A DNA stretch of 64,000 bases from Pantoea cypripedii (GCF_002095535.1 NZ_MLJI01000001.1:4428437-4492436), one strand, 5' to 3'. Positions 51,776-61,998 are shown, numbered from the stretch's first letter. The notes: generated from the sequence alone by a model not told the origin. Numbers and translations are program-made.

Positions 51776-52438
51776 TTATCCCAGCGGGGTGAGGGTGATC
51801 TCAACGCGGCGGTTCTGCGCCTTGCCGGCTTCGGTGCTGTTGCTGGCAATCGGGCTATCCGGCCCCATGCCCTGGGTACGCAGGCGGCTGGCTTCGACGC
51901 CCTGCACAATCAGCGCGCTGGCAACGCTTTCCGCACGCTGCTGCGACAGACGCATATTCAGGGCGCGCGTACCGGTGCTGTCAGTAAAGCCCACCACGTT
52001 GACGGCGGTTTTTGGATACTCTTTCAGTACCATTGCCACGCCGGTCAGGGTATTGGCACCCGCCGGTTTCAGGTTGCTGCTGCTGGAATCGAAGGTGACA
52101 TTGTTTGGCATATTCAGCACGATGTTGTCACCCTGGCGCGTGACGCTGACGCCGGTGCCACGCATTTTGTCGCGCAGTTTGGCTTCCTGCACATCCATGT
52201 AATAACCGATCCCGCCTCCCAGCGCTGCGCCGGAAGCCGCGCCAATCAGCGCCCCTTTACCGCGATCTTTTTTCGAGGATGACAGCATGCCGACACCCGC
52301 GCCCAGTACGGCTCCGAGGCCCGCGCCAATGCCGGATTTACCTGCCTGTGATTCGCCGGTGTAAGGGTTGGTGGTACAGCCAGATAATGCCAGGCTGCCG
52401 CTCAGTAACAAGGCCAGTGCAACAGTGTGCTTATTCAT
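51776..52438 (-). CDS. yiaD: OmpA-family lipoprotein YiaD
   Basis: A 220-residue outer-membrane lipoprotein. Lipobox LALSGC is followed by TTNPYTGESQAGKSG; then a glycine-rich segment (GIGAGLGAVLGAGVG) and a C-terminal OmpA peptidoglycan-binding domain (about 110-215) with NVVGFTDSTG and LSQQRAESVASAL. Closely matches E. coli YiaD. Monocistronic. Confidence 0.95.
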   Translation of the reverse strand: MNKHTVALALLLSGSLALSGCTTNPYTGESQAGKSGIGAGLGAVLGAGVGMLSSSKKDRGKGALIGAASGAALGGGIGYYMDVQEAKLRDKMRGTGVSVTRQGDNIVLNMPNNVTFDSSSSNLKPAGANTLTGVAMVLKEYPKTAVNVVGFTDSTGTRALNMRLSQQRAESVASALIVQGVEASRLRTQGMGPDSPIASNSTEAGKAQNRRVEITLTPLG

Positions 52439-52546
52439 AAAAGTCCCTTCGATTTAAATGGGGGGAAAAACCCAAAACGGTGCTGATTATGCCGTTAAAT
52501 CGTGAGGGAAAGCGTGAGAATAAGTCTTAAATTGTAAAGAATCGCC

Positions 52547-53107
52547 TCAGATGTTGGCAGGATGGCAGAAACAATCAGTCTGATGATCGTTGATCAGGCC
52601 ACAGGCTTGCATATAGGAATGGCAAATCGTTGGGCCGATGAATTTAAAACCACGCTTCTTCAACGCTTTAGACATTGCTATGGCTGCGTCTGAGGTAGTA
52701 GGTGCCAGCTTATAATCAGAGAAATTATGCAAAACGGGCGTGTTATCGACAAATCCCCAGATAAAGCGAGAAAAGTCTTCACCGCTGGCCTCCATGGCGA
52801 GGAACGCCCGCGCATTCACAATAGTGGCTGACAGTTTGGCGCGTTGACGAATCAGGCCGCTGTCCTGCATCAGACGATCGAGATCGGCTTCATCCATCGC
52901 AGCCACTTTCTGTGGGTCAAACTGATGAAAAGCACGCTGGTAATTTTCGCGTTTTTTTAACACCGTAATCCATGAAAGCCCGGCCTGCTGTCCTTCCAGA
53001 CACAGCATTTCAAATAAGGCACGCTTATCAGTTTGCGGCACGCCCCATTCGGTGTCGTGGTACGCCAGATACAGCGGATCCTGTGTTACCCAGCCACATC
53101 GTTGCAT
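52547..53107 (-). CDS. tag: DNA-3-methyladenine glycosylase I
   Basis: A 186-residue base-excision repair enzyme that removes 3-methyladenine. Zinc ligands are near the ends (Cys4 in QRCGW; His/Cys in the terminal DCFCHPANI). The HhH fold carries TEWGVP, LEGQQAGLSW and KKRGFKFIGPT. AGGAG lies 8 bases before the ATG. tag near yiaD is the E. coli order. Confidence 0.96.
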   Translation of the reverse strand: MQRCGWVTQDPLYLAYHDTEWGVPQTDKRALFEMLCLEGQQAGLSWITVLKKRENYQRAFHQFDPQKVAAMDEADLDRLMQDSGLIRQRAKLSATIVNARAFLAMEASGEDFSRFIWGFVDNTPVLHNFSDYKLAPTTSDAAIAMSKALKKRGFKFIGPTICHSYMQACGLINDHQTDCFCHPANI

Positions 53108-53251
53108 CGCATTGCTCCTAAAGCATGAGGAAAATACTTCTCTTTCCTTGACGTATTTAATAATCGGTTAATAGTTAATCAAAGGGCGCCGATAACTGTT
53201 GTATCCAATACCTATACGCCCGGTTCTCATCTGGCTCGTCAGGAGTCCTTC

Positions 53252-53953
53252 ATGTTGCAGAAAAGTCAGCGGTCAGGCCAGCACATTCTTGCGCTGGCTC
53301 TTGTTGGTGTGTGGCTATCAGCCTGCGCTTTGCCTGCACGCGCGTGGGATGAGGGCAGCCAGCAGCACGCGCCCAGTGCCAGCTCGCCTGATTATGACGC
53401 CATCCTGGCGGAAAAAATTTCCCAGAATCACCTGACGTTGACCGGCAACAACGATCGCGGCCTGATGGATGCGGCGCTTAACCCACCTGATGGGGCGATC
53501 ATTAACCTCCATACCGAAGCCGCCAGCGTCGGCGCGAATCCGTTTGCAAACCGCCTCTCGGCTGGCTGGCAAATGCCGATGAGTGAGGCGATTTCTACCG
53601 GGCCGGTGGCGCAATACGCGGTCGATCCCTCGTCTCTCAACTGCCCGCAATGTGAATTTATCGATCGTAACAACCCTGACCAGGTCGCTTCGCTGGGCTG
53701 GCGCGTTGATTCCAGTCTTGGCTGGATAGCGCCCTACGCACAGATTAGCTACAGCCATCAATTGGGCGAGATGAATTTTACGCCACGCAGTGATGAAGGG
53801 ATCGGCAGGGAAAACAACTGGATGGATGTCAGCGTGGGTGCCAATATGCCGCTGGGGCAACATCTGTCAGCGTTTGCCTCATTCTCGCAAACCGGGGCGA
53901 TGAGCAGCGGTGAGCAGTTCATTTATAGCCTTGGCGTCAGCGCCAGCTTTTAA
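53252..53953 (+). CDS. Putative outer-membrane protein, autotransporter-barrel-like
   Basis: A 233-residue exported protein with a signal peptide (cleavage near ALPARA, about residue 31). The C-terminal half has alternating strands ([40 protein letters not shown]) and ends in SASF with a terminal Phe, the outer-membrane targeting signal. It resembles the last strands of esterase-type autotransporter barrels, but the passenger and first strands are missing. CAGGAG precedes the ATG. Function unknown; it could be a truncated autotransporter or a small barrel. Confidence 0.6.
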   Translation: MLQKSQRSGQHILALALVGVWLSACALPARAWDEGSQQHAPSASSPDYDAILAEKISQNHLTLTGNNDRGLMDAALNPPDGAIINLHTEAASVGANPFANRLSAGWQMPMSEAISTGPVAQYAVDPSSLNCPQCEFIDRNNPDQVASLGWRVDSSLGWIAPYAQISYSHQLGEMNFTPRSDEGIGRENNWMDVSVGANMPLGQHLSAFASFSQTGAMSSGEQFIYSLGVSASF

Positions 53954-54066
53954 TCTGCGATGACCTTTTTTGGCGATTCCACGCGCTAAAACAGGTACAC
54001 TGCAACCTTAGCGCCGGGCGGAATATCCGCTCCGTTGCACTGGGCTTGTCAACGTCAGGTTTCTTC

Positions 54067-54603
54067 ATGTCAGTCAAAATCTTAACTTCAACGCTGGTCG
54101 GGCTGGATGGCTTTTGTCAGGATCCGCTCGCGGTATTGCAACAGGCGGAAAACGGCACGCTGGCGGTGCTGCATCACAACGCACCGGCGTTTTATGCGCT
54201 GACGCCACAGCGGCTGGCGCAATTGCTGGCGCTGGAAGCCGCGGCACAGCAACCCAATGATGTCATGCTGGATGACAGCATGTTTGACACCCCCAGCACG
54301 CCCATTGCGGCCCCGGTGGGGAAATTCGCCATGTATGAGGGGTGGCTGCCGGACAACGATTTTCAGCGCCAGGCCGCCATCTGGGGCATCGCACTGAGCG
54401 AACCGGTGACGGCGGCTGAGCTGGCCATCTTTATTGCTTACTGGCAGGCCGAAGGGCGTCTGTTCCATCATGTGCAGTGGCAGCAGAAGCTGGCGCGTAG
54501 CGTACAAATGAACCGGGCGGCGAACGGCGGACAGCCGAAGCGCGATATCACCCGGATCAGCAATACTGATTATGATATTCCCGATGGTTTTCGAGGTGAA
54601 TGA
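54067..54603 (+). CDS. dnaT: Primosomal protein DnaT
   Basis: A 178-residue primosome component that helps load DnaB after PriA recognises a stalled fork. The C-terminal core [20 protein letters not shown] and [20 protein letters not shown] is strongly conserved; the N-terminal domain is more divergent. The start at 54067 (MSVKILTS) gives the family length. It overlaps dnaC by four bases. Confidence 0.93.
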   Translation: MSVKILTSTLVGLDGFCQDPLAVLQQAENGTLAVLHHNAPAFYALTPQRLAQLLALEAAAQQPNDVMLDDSMFDTPSTPIAAPVGKFAMYEGWLPDNDFQRQAAIWGIALSEPVTAAELAIFIAYWQAEGRLFHHVQWQQKLARSVQMNRAANGGQPKRDITRISNTDYDIPDGFRGE

Positions 54604-55343
54604 TGAAAACGCCGAACGATCTTTTCAGCCGCCTGAAAAAACTGATGCCGCATGAGGTGAAACCAAAATTCACCAGCGGTGAAGAACTGCTGGCCTGGAA
54701 TCAGGAGCAGGGCCGTTTACGCTCCGAAGCCATTGTGCGTGAGAATCGTGCGATGAAGATGCAGCGTATTATGGGCCGCTCCGGTATCCGCGAACTGCAT
54801 ATGAATTGCTCGTTCGACAACTATCGGGTGGAAAACGAAGGGCAACGCAAAGCATTGAGCCTGGCGCGTGAGTACGCGGCGGGTTTTGATAACAGCATTT
54901 CCAGCTTTGTGTTTTCCGGCCGCCCTGGTACCGGCAAAAACCATCTGGCGGCAGCTATCGGTAATGACCTGATTCTGCGTGGTAAAAGCGTGCTGATTGT
55001 GACCGTAGCGGATTTGATGTCGAGCATGAAAGGCACCTTCAGCGGCGGCAGCGATATCACTGAAGAACGCCTGTTGCAGGATCTCAGTAATGTCGATCTG
55101 CTGGTGATCGATGAGATCGGCATGCAAAGCGAATCACGCTATGAAAAAGTGATCATTAACCAGATTGTCGATCGCCGATCCTCGTCCAAACGCCCGACGG
55201 GCATGTTGTCGAACCTCGACCCCGCCGGGATGAACACGCTGCTGGGCGAGCGCGTGATGGACCGTATGCGCCTCGGCAATAGCCTGTGGGTGCGCTTCGA
55301 CTGGGAAAGTTACCGCAGCCGCGTACGCGGCGATGAATACTAA
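54600..55343 (+). CDS. dnaC: DNA replication protein DnaC (helicase loader)
   Basis: A 247-residue AAA+ loader for DnaB helicase. Walker A is GRPGTGKNH (the DnaC-type KN variant), Walker B LLVIDEIG, and the sensor/arginine region [17 protein letters not shown]. The start is either the ATG overlapping the dnaT stop (54600) or the next codon (54603); AGGTGA lies just upstream. dnaTC is the usual pair. Confidence 0.94.
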   Translation: MMKTPNDLFSRLKKLMPHEVKPKFTSGEELLAWNQEQGRLRSEAIVRENRAMKMQRIMGRSGIRELHMNCSFDNYRVENEGQRKALSLAREYAAGFDNSISSFVFSGRPGTGKNHLAAAIGNDLILRGKSVLIVTVADLMSSMKGTFSGGSDITEERLLQDLSNVDLLVIDEIGMQSESRYEKVIINQIVDRRSSSKRPTGMLSNLDPAGMNTLLGERVMDRMRLGNSLWVRFDWESYRSRVRGDEY

Positions 55344-55460
55344 TTCGCCAGCCTCACTTCATCAGGGTGCGCCACGTCAAAAATGCCAGCAAAGTCTGAG
55401 ATAAAGCGCACCCGGACACTGCTACACTGAACCTCTTCCATTTTGCCGGGTGAGAAAGGC

Positions 55461-56594
55461 ATGAAAGCGATGGGTAAAGGGCCGGCATTATTACGACTTA
55501 ATAACCTGAAGCGGGTCATGACGCAGCTGCGTCAGACGCGGATAACCTCCCGCCAGGATCTGGCCCTGGCATTAAACCTCAGCAAAAATACCGTTTCGCT
55601 GATTGTGGATGATCTGCTGGAGCTGGGGGTGATTACCGAGCTGGGTCCGGTCAGTGTTGCCTCTGCCGGGCGTCCGAAGATTGAAATATCACTCAGGCCG
55701 GAAAAGCTGAAAAGCGCCGGTATCATGGTGGAACGCCAGACGATTCACTGGCAGGTATGTGACTATTTCTCGCAGGTGATTGCCGAACAGACCTGGCGCA
55801 CCAAAACGGATGACCCCGCCGTGCTGTTGCAGGAGCTGGCGGAGTGCTGCCAGACGCTGGTCGCTGCCCATCCTGAATTAATTGGTATCGCGCTCGGATT
55901 TCCTGGCATCGTTGATCCCCAACGTGGCTGGATGCATTTCTCTTCCCATCTTGGCTGGCAGGATATTGATCTGCTGACGCCACTCAAAGCTGAAATCAGC
56001 CTGCCTTTGCGCATCATGAATAATGTTAAAGCGGCGGCGCTGTTGCCGGTGCAGCAACTGGCGCTGGATAAAAACCAGAGTCATTTTTATCTGCGCATAG
56101 CGGAGGGCATTGGCGGTGCGCTGGTACAGCAGGGCGAAGTGTTTACCGGCAGCAGCTGGACCGCAGGGGAAGTGGGCCATTTGACGGTGCAGCCGAATGG
56201 TGCGCGTTGCAGCTGCGGGCGTCTCGGTTGCCTGGAAGCGCTGGTCAGCCAGCCTGCGATTCAGCACCAGCTGGCCCAGCGAAAACCGGGTCTGCGTTGG
56301 CAGAATCGCGAGAGCGAACCGGCAATGGTCAGGGCGGTGATGAGTGAGGCTGGCGCGCAGCTCGGTAGCGCGTTGAGCCAGGTGATGCTGCTGCTCAATC
56401 CCGCCAGCATTATGGTGGATGCGCAGTGGAATGCGTCCCCCGCCTTTGTTCAGGCGGTGCAGCAGACGGCACAGGCGAGCACGCTGGCCTTTACCTTTGC
56501 CCATACCGCGCTGCATTTTCTGCCGCAGCGTATCGATCCGGCCAATGGTCTGGCGCTGGCGGTGATTGAGCAGTATGAGCAGCGGATGGGGTGA
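55461..56594 (+). CDS. ROK-family transcriptional regulator (NagC/Mlc/XylR type)
   Basis: A 377-residue regulator. The N-terminal MarR-like helix-turn-helix (SRQDLALALNLSKNTVSLIV) is followed by a ROK domain. The zinc motif is present: GHLTVQPNGARCSCGRLGCLEAL. The kinase aspartate motif (DxNAAA in ROK kinases) reads NNVKAAALL, so it is probably a sensor, not a kinase. Start at 55461 after GAGAAAGG. It converges on the sugar porter gene, with a REP-like element between. Confidence 0.88.
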   Translation: MKAMGKGPALLRLNNLKRVMTQLRQTRITSRQDLALALNLSKNTVSLIVDDLLELGVITELGPVSVASAGRPKIEISLRPEKLKSAGIMVERQTIHWQVCDYFSQVIAEQTWRTKTDDPAVLLQELAECCQTLVAAHPELIGIALGFPGIVDPQRGWMHFSSHLGWQDIDLLTPLKAEISLPLRIMNNVKAAALLPVQQLALDKNQSHFYLRIAEGIGGALVQQGEVFTGSSWTAGEVGHLTVQPNGARCSCGRLGCLEALVSQPAIQHQLAQRKPGLRWQNRESEPAMVRAVMSEAGAQLGSALSQVMLLLNPASIMVDAQWNASPAFVQAVQQTAQASTLAFTFAHTALHFLPQRIDPANGLALAVIEQYEQRMG

Positions 56595-56607
56595 TACTTC
56601 AAATCAT

Positions 56608-56662
56608 GCGCGATAAATCGCGCAGCTACCGGGTTGTGCAATCATGGGTAGCGGCGCGGTTT
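56608..56662. repeat. REP-like pair, tail-to-tail, partly degraded
   Basis: An inverted unit GCGCGATAAATCGCGCAGCT(AC) at 56608-56629 is followed by a truncated forward unit GTAGCGGCGCGGTTTT from 56648. The orientation is opposite to the pairs at 26033 and 49291. Confidence 0.7.
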
Positions 56663-56685
56663 TCGGGCGTCACCGCCAGAAAGAG

Positions 56686-58149
56686 TTAATGCCGTGGAAT
56701 ATTCAGTGACTCAGCGGATTTGCTGCTGCTGGTCGCAGCGGGCAGTTCCGCATCCACATTGAATTTCTCCAGCACCAGACCGTGAATTTTCTCCAGCGAT
56801 ACGCCCGCCGTTTCCGGCAGATAGCGGAAGGTGAAGAAGTACATAGCCAGCGAGAAAATCGCGAACAGCAGCAGCGGGAAACCACCGTGGAACATATCGA
56901 TCAACATCGGGCTGCTGTTCATGATCGGGAAGGTGGAACTGATGATAAAGTTCGCCATCGACATCGCGCAGATGGAGATCCCGACACAGATGGAGCGGAT
57001 TTCGGTCGGGAAGATCTCGCCCAGCACCGTCCAGACAATTTGGCCCCAGGTCATACCGAAGAAAATCATGTAGGCGAACAGACCAATCACCGGCAGCAGG
57101 CCTGGCAGATGGTAATAGAAGGCGATAAACGAGTAAGCCAGGAAGATGCAGGAGGTGATGGCCCCGAGCAGCAGCAGCTTACGCCGCCCCACTTTATCGA
57201 TCAGCGTCATCCCCACCAGTACGCCTATAAACTGACAAACGGACAGCCAGAAGGTTTGCAGCAGCGCCGAATCCACACTGCCAGAGACATTTTTCAGCAG
57301 CGTTGGCCCAAAATATTGAATCACGTTAATGCCGCTGATTTGGTTGCCCACTGCCAGACCAATACCGATCACCAGCAATGGCACCGTGGTTTTATCGAGG
57401 CGAAAACGCGCCTTGTGCTGACGTGCTGCCTCGTCGGAGAACGAGTGTTTGATTTCGCTGAACACGCTCTCCGCATGTTCGCGGTTGGAGATTTTGGTCA
57501 GTGTGTCCAGGGCGGCATCGTATTTGCCTTTCAGCACGTTCCAGCGCGGTGATTCCGGGATAAAGGCGATAAAGAAGATAAACAACGCGCAGGGCACCAG
57601 GGCGGTCGCCAGAATATAGCGCCAGCCCATGGCAATCATGGCTTCCGGCAGCATCGATTTGGTGATGAAGTAGTTAGTCAGCAGCACCACCGATTGCCCG
57701 CCGACGCAGCACACCGCATACAGCGCGGTGGTGCGACCACGAAACTTCGATGGCGACAGCTCCGCCAGATAAATAGGCGAGATCACCGAGGCGAGTCCGA
57801 TTGCCAGGCCACCGATGATGCGGAAAAGCACAAATACCGTGAAATTGTGGGCGATGGCAGTGCCGATCACCGAAACGGTGAACAGCAAGGCGGTGATGGC
57901 GAGCGATTTTTTACGCCCCAGCACATCACTCAGGCGCGGGGCGATAAAACAGCCCACCAGACTGCCGAGCAGAATGTTAGAGACTGCCCAGCCCGTTTCA
58001 GCGGGTGTCAGCTGGAAGTATTCACTTAAGGGTTCGATTGCACCGGAGATAATGGAAGAGTCATACCCCATCAGCAACCCGCCAAACGCGGCGACGGTGC
58101 AGCAGAGAATGACATATCTCATGTTGTAGCGTTTTTGTCTGGAATCCAT
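56686..58149 (-). CDS. MFS sugar porter family protein (XylE/GalP-like)
   Basis: A 487-residue, 12-helix sugar:H+ symporter. Sugar-porter signatures are RLSDVLGRKKSL after helix 2, PIYLAELSPSKFRGR, the PESPRW loop, GNQISGINVIQYFGP and FRYLPETAGVSLEKI near the C-terminus. It probably imports a hexose or pentose; the ROK regulator (convergent) and the LacI-type gene (divergent) beside it are candidate controllers. Confidence 0.9.
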   Translation of the reverse strand: MDSRQKRYNMRYVILCCTVAAFGGLLMGYDSSIISGAIEPLSEYFQLTPAETGWAVSNILLGSLVGCFIAPRLSDVLGRKKSLAITALLFTVSVIGTAIAHNFTVFVLFRIIGGLAIGLASVISPIYLAELSPSKFRGRTTALYAVCCVGGQSVVLLTNYFITKSMLPEAMIAMGWRYILATALVPCALFIFFIAFIPESPRWNVLKGKYDAALDTLTKISNREHAESVFSEIKHSFSDEAARQHKARFRLDKTTVPLLVIGIGLAVGNQISGINVIQYFGPTLLKNVSGSVDSALLQTFWLSVCQFIGVLVGMTLIDKVGRRKLLLLGAITSCIFLAYSFIAFYYHLPGLLPVIGLFAYMIFFGMTWGQIVWTVLGEIFPTEIRSICVGISICAMSMANFIISSTFPIMNSSPMLIDMFHGGFPLLLFAIFSLAMYFFTFRYLPETAGVSLEKIHGLVLEKFNVDAELPAATSSSKSAESLNIPRH

Positions 58150-58551
58150 GGTTATAGCCCCTTGTCTCTACCGCCTGAACGTTGCATGTCCAGAAAGAGG
58201 AATGTTGTAGGTTGTCGATGTTCCGTGTATTCACGCAGGGTACTCACAGTGAAATATATTTTCTAAATGGATATTTTTGGATCATTTTTTCCGAAATATG
58301 TGAGCGGGGTTGCGAAAATTGCTGCCTGGGATAAATGGGTTAAGATTTATGCGGATGAAATGATAGGTTTTTTGTCATTACCTTCTGACAGGGATGTTGC
58401 GCTTCTTGTTTTTTACTGGAATTTTTCTGAAATTTTCATTCTGAAATGAGTGATTTTCCCCTGCCGGTAATTACGCCAGGGCGCGGTTTCTTTTTTTGCC
58501 GGGCAGCAGGCATAATACGTTGATTGAAAGGCCGTCTTTGCGGACATCGCG
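58150..58551. other. Divergent promoter region, sugar porter and GntR-like gene
   Basis: These 402 bases are more AT-rich than the surroundings and contain the promoters for two divergent genes. I see no convincing operator palindrome or small gene; a 60-codon open frame from 58267 has no ribosome-binding site or recognisable product. Confidence 0.5.
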
Positions 58552-59544
58552 ATGAAAACGCAACGTATCACCCTGGATGATATTGCCACCCTGGCGGGGG
58601 TCACCAAAATGACGGTGAGCCGATATTTACGCACGCCGGAAAAAGTGAAAACGGAAACGGCCGACAAAATTGCCAGCGTTATTGCCGAAATCGGCTACAC
58701 GCCCGATCCGGACAACCTCGGCCTGAGCAGCGCCAGCCCGCCACGTATTGGCGTGCTGATCCCTTCCTTTAATAATCAGATATTTGCCGATTTACTGGCC
58801 GGGATTGAATCCGTGACCAGTGCGCAAGGCTACCAAACGCTGGTGGTCAATTATGACTACAACCCACAGCGGGAAGAGGAGCAGATCGCCACGGTGCTGG
58901 CATTGAATATCAAGGGCCTGATCCTTACCGAATCCGTGCACACCATCCGTGCGGAAAAATACCTGAAGGCGGCCACCATTCCGGTGGCGGAAGTGATGGG
59001 GCTGACCGAAACGCGCGATCGCATTAACGTCGGGTTCGACAACTATCGTGCGGGCTATGACATGACGGCGATGCTGCTGGCGAGTGGCAAAAAGCGTGTG
59101 ATCTATTTTGGTTCCATGTCAGACCGGCGTGATGAGCAACGTTATGCTGGTTATTGTGATGCGGTGGCCGCGGCGGGTCTACCTGCCGGGCGCATTGTGC
59201 CAAACAAGGTGTCATCGGTATCGATTGGTACCGGCATGATGACGCTGGCGCGCCAGCTCTACCCGGAGATGGATGCGATTCTCTGTACTAACGATGACCT
59301 GGCGGTCGGCGTATTGCAGGAGTGCCATGCAGCAGGGATTGCGGTGCCGCAGTCGATGGCAATTGCCGGTTTTCATGGGCTGGAGATTGGTCAGGTCACG
59401 ACGCCACGTCTGGCCAGCGTGATTACGCCACGCTTTGAAATGGGCAAAGTGGCCACCGAAATCGTGATTAAAAAGATCAACCACCTGCCGACCATCGAGC
59501 AGGTCAATCTGCACTATCGGCTCTCGATGGGGGCCACCATCTGA
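58552..59544 (+). CDS. LacI-family regulator, GntR/IdnR-like
   Basis: A 330-residue LacI-type regulator most like E. coli GntR/IdnR. The HTH ITLDDIATLAGVTKMTVSRY is followed by an effector domain with FNNQIFADLLAGIESVT, LCTNDDLAVGVLQECH and IAGFHGLEIGQVTTPRLASV, conserved in gluconate/idonate regulators. It probably responds to gluconate or a related sugar acid. No gluconate genes adjoin it, so targets may be the divergent porter or distant operons. Confidence 0.85.
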   Translation: MKTQRITLDDIATLAGVTKMTVSRYLRTPEKVKTETADKIASVIAEIGYTPDPDNLGLSSASPPRIGVLIPSFNNQIFADLLAGIESVTSAQGYQTLVVNYDYNPQREEEQIATVLALNIKGLILTESVHTIRAEKYLKAATIPVAEVMGLTETRDRINVGFDNYRAGYDMTAMLLASGKKRVIYFGSMSDRRDEQRYAGYCDAVAAAGLPAGRIVPNKVSSVSIGTGMMTLARQLYPEMDAILCTNDDLAVGVLQECHAAGIAVPQSMAIAGFHGLEIGQVTTPRLASVITPRFEMGKVATEIVIKKINHLPTIEQVNLHYRLSMGATI

Positions 59545-59550
59545 AAAAGT

Positions 59551-59586
59551 AAAAACCCCGTTCAGTAGTGAACGGGGTTTTTGTTT
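59551..59586. terminator. Bidirectional terminator
   Basis: A 14-bp perfect stem AAAAACCCCGTTCA/TGAACGGGGTTTTT with a GTAG loop lies between the GntR-like gene and the convergent acyltransferase gene. Confidence 0.93.
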
Positions 59587-59592
59587 ACAACA

Positions 59593-60627
59593 TCAATCGC
59601 GAGCGGCGCTGCCCGCAATGGGCGGTGGCGTATGATGTGCCCGTTTCAGGAAGCGGCTTTCCAGCAGGTTCCACGAGGTATAAGCCAGTGCCACGGTAAT
59701 CACAATCGTCATCAGCAGGCCGAGGAAGGCGTTAGCGTTGAAGACGCCAAAGTGTTGCAACACCTGAATAATCGGCCAGTGATAAAGATACATCCCGTAT
59801 GACAGGTCGCCGTACTGGCTGATTTTGATCTCGCTACACAGGTTGGTGCAGAACAGAATCACCACTGAAGAGAAGGCGATCGGCTCCACCAGGAAGGAGT
59901 AATCGGTGCCTTTGAACAGCAGAAACACCACCAGTGAAATAATGGTGATTTCTTTCAGACGATCAAACGTGGGTTGATGGGTCGCCAGCAGGCTGCCAAA
60001 GAAGAAGTAGGAAGAGAGCGAAATGAACTGTTTCGCCAGCGTATCGGCTTTGGCTCCGGTATACATCACCGTGAAGTAAAAGAACCATGCACAGGAAATG
60101 ATGAAAATCGCTCCCCAGACTTTCAGCGGGTTTTTCTTCATCAGCGGCAGTACGAAGGGCAGCAGCACGTAGAGACTCAGCTCAGCCTTAATCGTCCACA
60201 GGGAGCCATCCAGCGGCTGGTTCGGGTTGCTGGTGAACACGCCCGGCAGTGAAGGCTGGATGAAGTTGAGGAACGAGAAGTTCGCTAGCAGATACTTGAC
60301 GGTTTCTTTGTTTTTCAGAAAATCGACAATGGGCAGCGTCGTCAGGCACAGTCCAATCACGAAGCACATAATCACCACGAATATATACGCGGGTAAAATT
60401 CGTTGCGCACGCTTAATAAAATAAGAGGTGAGTGATTTACTTCTTAAGTAACTTTTTGCAATAAGAAAACCACTTATTGCGAAAAATCCTTTTACGGCAA
60501 AATCACTATTCAGAAAGTGAGCAAGGAAACGAATGTCAGGATTTCTGGTGACTTCTGCCGAATGCACCAGTAACACGATAAAGGCGAGCGATAGTCGGAC
60601 GATGTCGAAGTTATTTTTTTCGTTCAT
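59593..60627 (-). CDS. Acyltransferase family 3 membrane protein
   Basis: A 344-residue inner-membrane protein with about ten helices. The N-terminus FDIVRLSLAFIVLLVHSAEV contains the catalytic-type R...H motif of acyltransferase-3 proteins such as OafA/ExoZ; SYGMYLYHWPIIQ near the C-terminus is also typical. These proteins O-acetylate surface polysaccharides. It lies beside an EpsG/Wzy-like gene and a secreted esterase, so a capsule or exopolysaccharide modification role is likely. Confidence 0.9.
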   Translation of the reverse strand: MNEKNNFDIVRLSLAFIVLLVHSAEVTRNPDIRFLAHFLNSDFAVKGFFAISGFLIAKSYLRSKSLTSYFIKRAQRILPAYIFVVIMCFVIGLCLTTLPIVDFLKNKETVKYLLANFSFLNFIQPSLPGVFTSNPNQPLDGSLWTIKAELSLYVLLPFVLPLMKKNPLKVWGAIFIISCAWFFYFTVMYTGAKADTLAKQFISLSSYFFFGSLLATHQPTFDRLKEITIISLVVFLLFKGTDYSFLVEPIAFSSVVILFCTNLCSEIKISQYGDLSYGMYLYHWPIIQVLQHFGVFNANAFLGLLMTIVITVALAYTSWNLLESRFLKRAHHTPPPIAGSAARD

Positions 60628-60833
60628 ATCTGCATTCTTTCATTGAGTGACGTTGCGCCAGTGAAATCATTAATAAACTTCACGTGAGTTGTTAGGAATA
60701 ATCCGATCACTGCTGACGCAGATGTTCAGCTATTAGAGTTTTAAAAGATTCAAAATGCAAGCAATGCCCCGAACAGCAAAGATATTCGGACTTTCCTTAT
60801 GTGTCTATCGGGGTATTCTTAAATAGAAGCGAA

Positions 60834-60866
60834 GCGCTGACGCAGTTAACGTCAGCGCATTTTTTT
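60834..60866 (+). terminator. Hairpin terminator between epsG-like and acyltransferase genes
   Basis: A 9-bp stem GCGCTGACG/CGTCAGCGC with a 7-base loop is followed by AT7 on the plus strand. No plus-strand gene is seen upstream, so it may serve the minus-strand epsG-like transcript, for which the T-tract is weak, or block antisense reading. Confidence 0.55.
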
Positions 60867-61998
60867 AGCGGAAAAGCTGGAAGGTACGTGAAACCTGGTA
60901 ACCGGAGATCGATTGCTTGCTTGAAATGGTATTGTAATAAAGATAGTAAAGAACCATTAATACCGTCACGCCGACTGCCAGAACCTTCATGAATTTCTTC
61001 GTTTCCCAGATGCACAGGGAAATAAGGACCGGTTCTACCTGCAATAAATAGTTGGCGAGGCGTCCACCGGACGCATAATCCTGCAAAGCCATCCTCAAAC
61101 CACTACCAATCGCAAAGGTAATGACCAGAATGTAGTAAAGACGGAATTTCTCATCTTCAAAATTCTTTATTTTGTCACTCAGCAACAGGAAGCTAAAGAT
61201 GAAGACGAAGCCAATATTTTTCAGGTTGGAAAGGGTGATGATGCCCTGTTCCTGTGCAGAATCCTGGTTGGCGTAACCCATTGCCCTGTCGCCTAACGAA
61301 CCCAGATGACTGGAGAGGGCAGTGATCAACGCCGAGCTGCCCATAAAGGCCAGTGGCAGGCTGGCTAACACGATAAGTATCGGAATGTACTTATGTTTCT
61401 TCACGATCAGCGCTATCGGCACCAGCAACGCAACAATGCCGGTGGCGTGGCTGATAAACGACAGAATAAAGGTGGTTACCATTCCGGATTTACTTCTGCG
61501 CGCGAAATGATAAACAAAGCCCATTAAAAATGCCGAGCACAAACCAAAGCGAATCTGGTTCATGTCTTTATTGATAAACAGGTGAGCAGAGTAAACCGCC
61601 AGGGCGACTAAGGGGATCGGTGTCAGCTTGCGGAAATAATGCGCGTTGACGCAGACGGCAATCACGGTAAAGACAAAGATAAAGATGTCCGGATTGGCGG
61701 TAAATATTCGGGTAATACCCGCAATGGCATAAATAGCCGGTTCATAGCGGAAGTTGACCACCGCATTCCAGAAGCCATCAATAATAATCTGATCGATAAA
61801 CTGCGAGAAGAACTGGCGATACTGTAAATCATCCAGGCCGGTGCCAAGACCACGAATTCCACCAAAGGTAAAAAGCACGACCACGGCAACAAAATAAAGA
61901 TATAATCTGAGTCGTGCTGTGTTTTCATCTTTACTAAGCATGACTTCAACAATTGCCACGAAGGTCAACGTCAGGCTTATGATCCAGTAAATTCCCAT
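60865..61998 (-). CDS. EpsG/Wzy-like polysaccharide polymerase
   Basis: A 377-residue polytopic membrane protein with about ten helices. The segment FGGIRGLGTGLDDLQYRQFF is the periplasmic-loop signature of EpsG-family proteins, thought to polymerise exopolysaccharide repeat units; FINKDMNQIRFGLCSAF and SFISHATGIVAL are also typical. The ATG at 61998 is preferred to a GTG at 62004. No other polymer-assembly genes adjoin, so it may be an accessory polymerase. Confidence 0.8.
   Translation of the reverse strand: MGIYWIISLTLTFVAIVEVMLSKDENTARLRLYLYFVAVVVLFTFGGIRGLGTGLDDLQYRQFFSQFIDQIIIDGFWNAVVNFRYEPAIYAIAGITRIFTANPDIFIFVFTVIAVCVNAHYFRKLTPIPLVALAVYSAHLFINKDMNQIRFGLCSAFLMGFVYHFARRSKSGMVTTFILSFISHATGIVALLVPIALIVKKHKYIPILIVLASLPLAFMGSSALITALSSHLGSLGDRAMGYANQDSAQEQGIITLSNLKNIGFVFIFSFLLLSDKIKNFEDEKFRLYYILVITFAIGSGLRMALQDYASGGRLANYLLQVEPVLISLCIWETKKFMKVLAVGVTVLMVLYYLYYNTISSKQSISGYQVSRTFQLFR

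Noticed and set aside
58267..58449. 60-codon frame in the sugar porter/GntR-like intergenic region
   Set aside because: No ribosome-binding site, no similarity I recognise, and the region must contain two divergent promoters.
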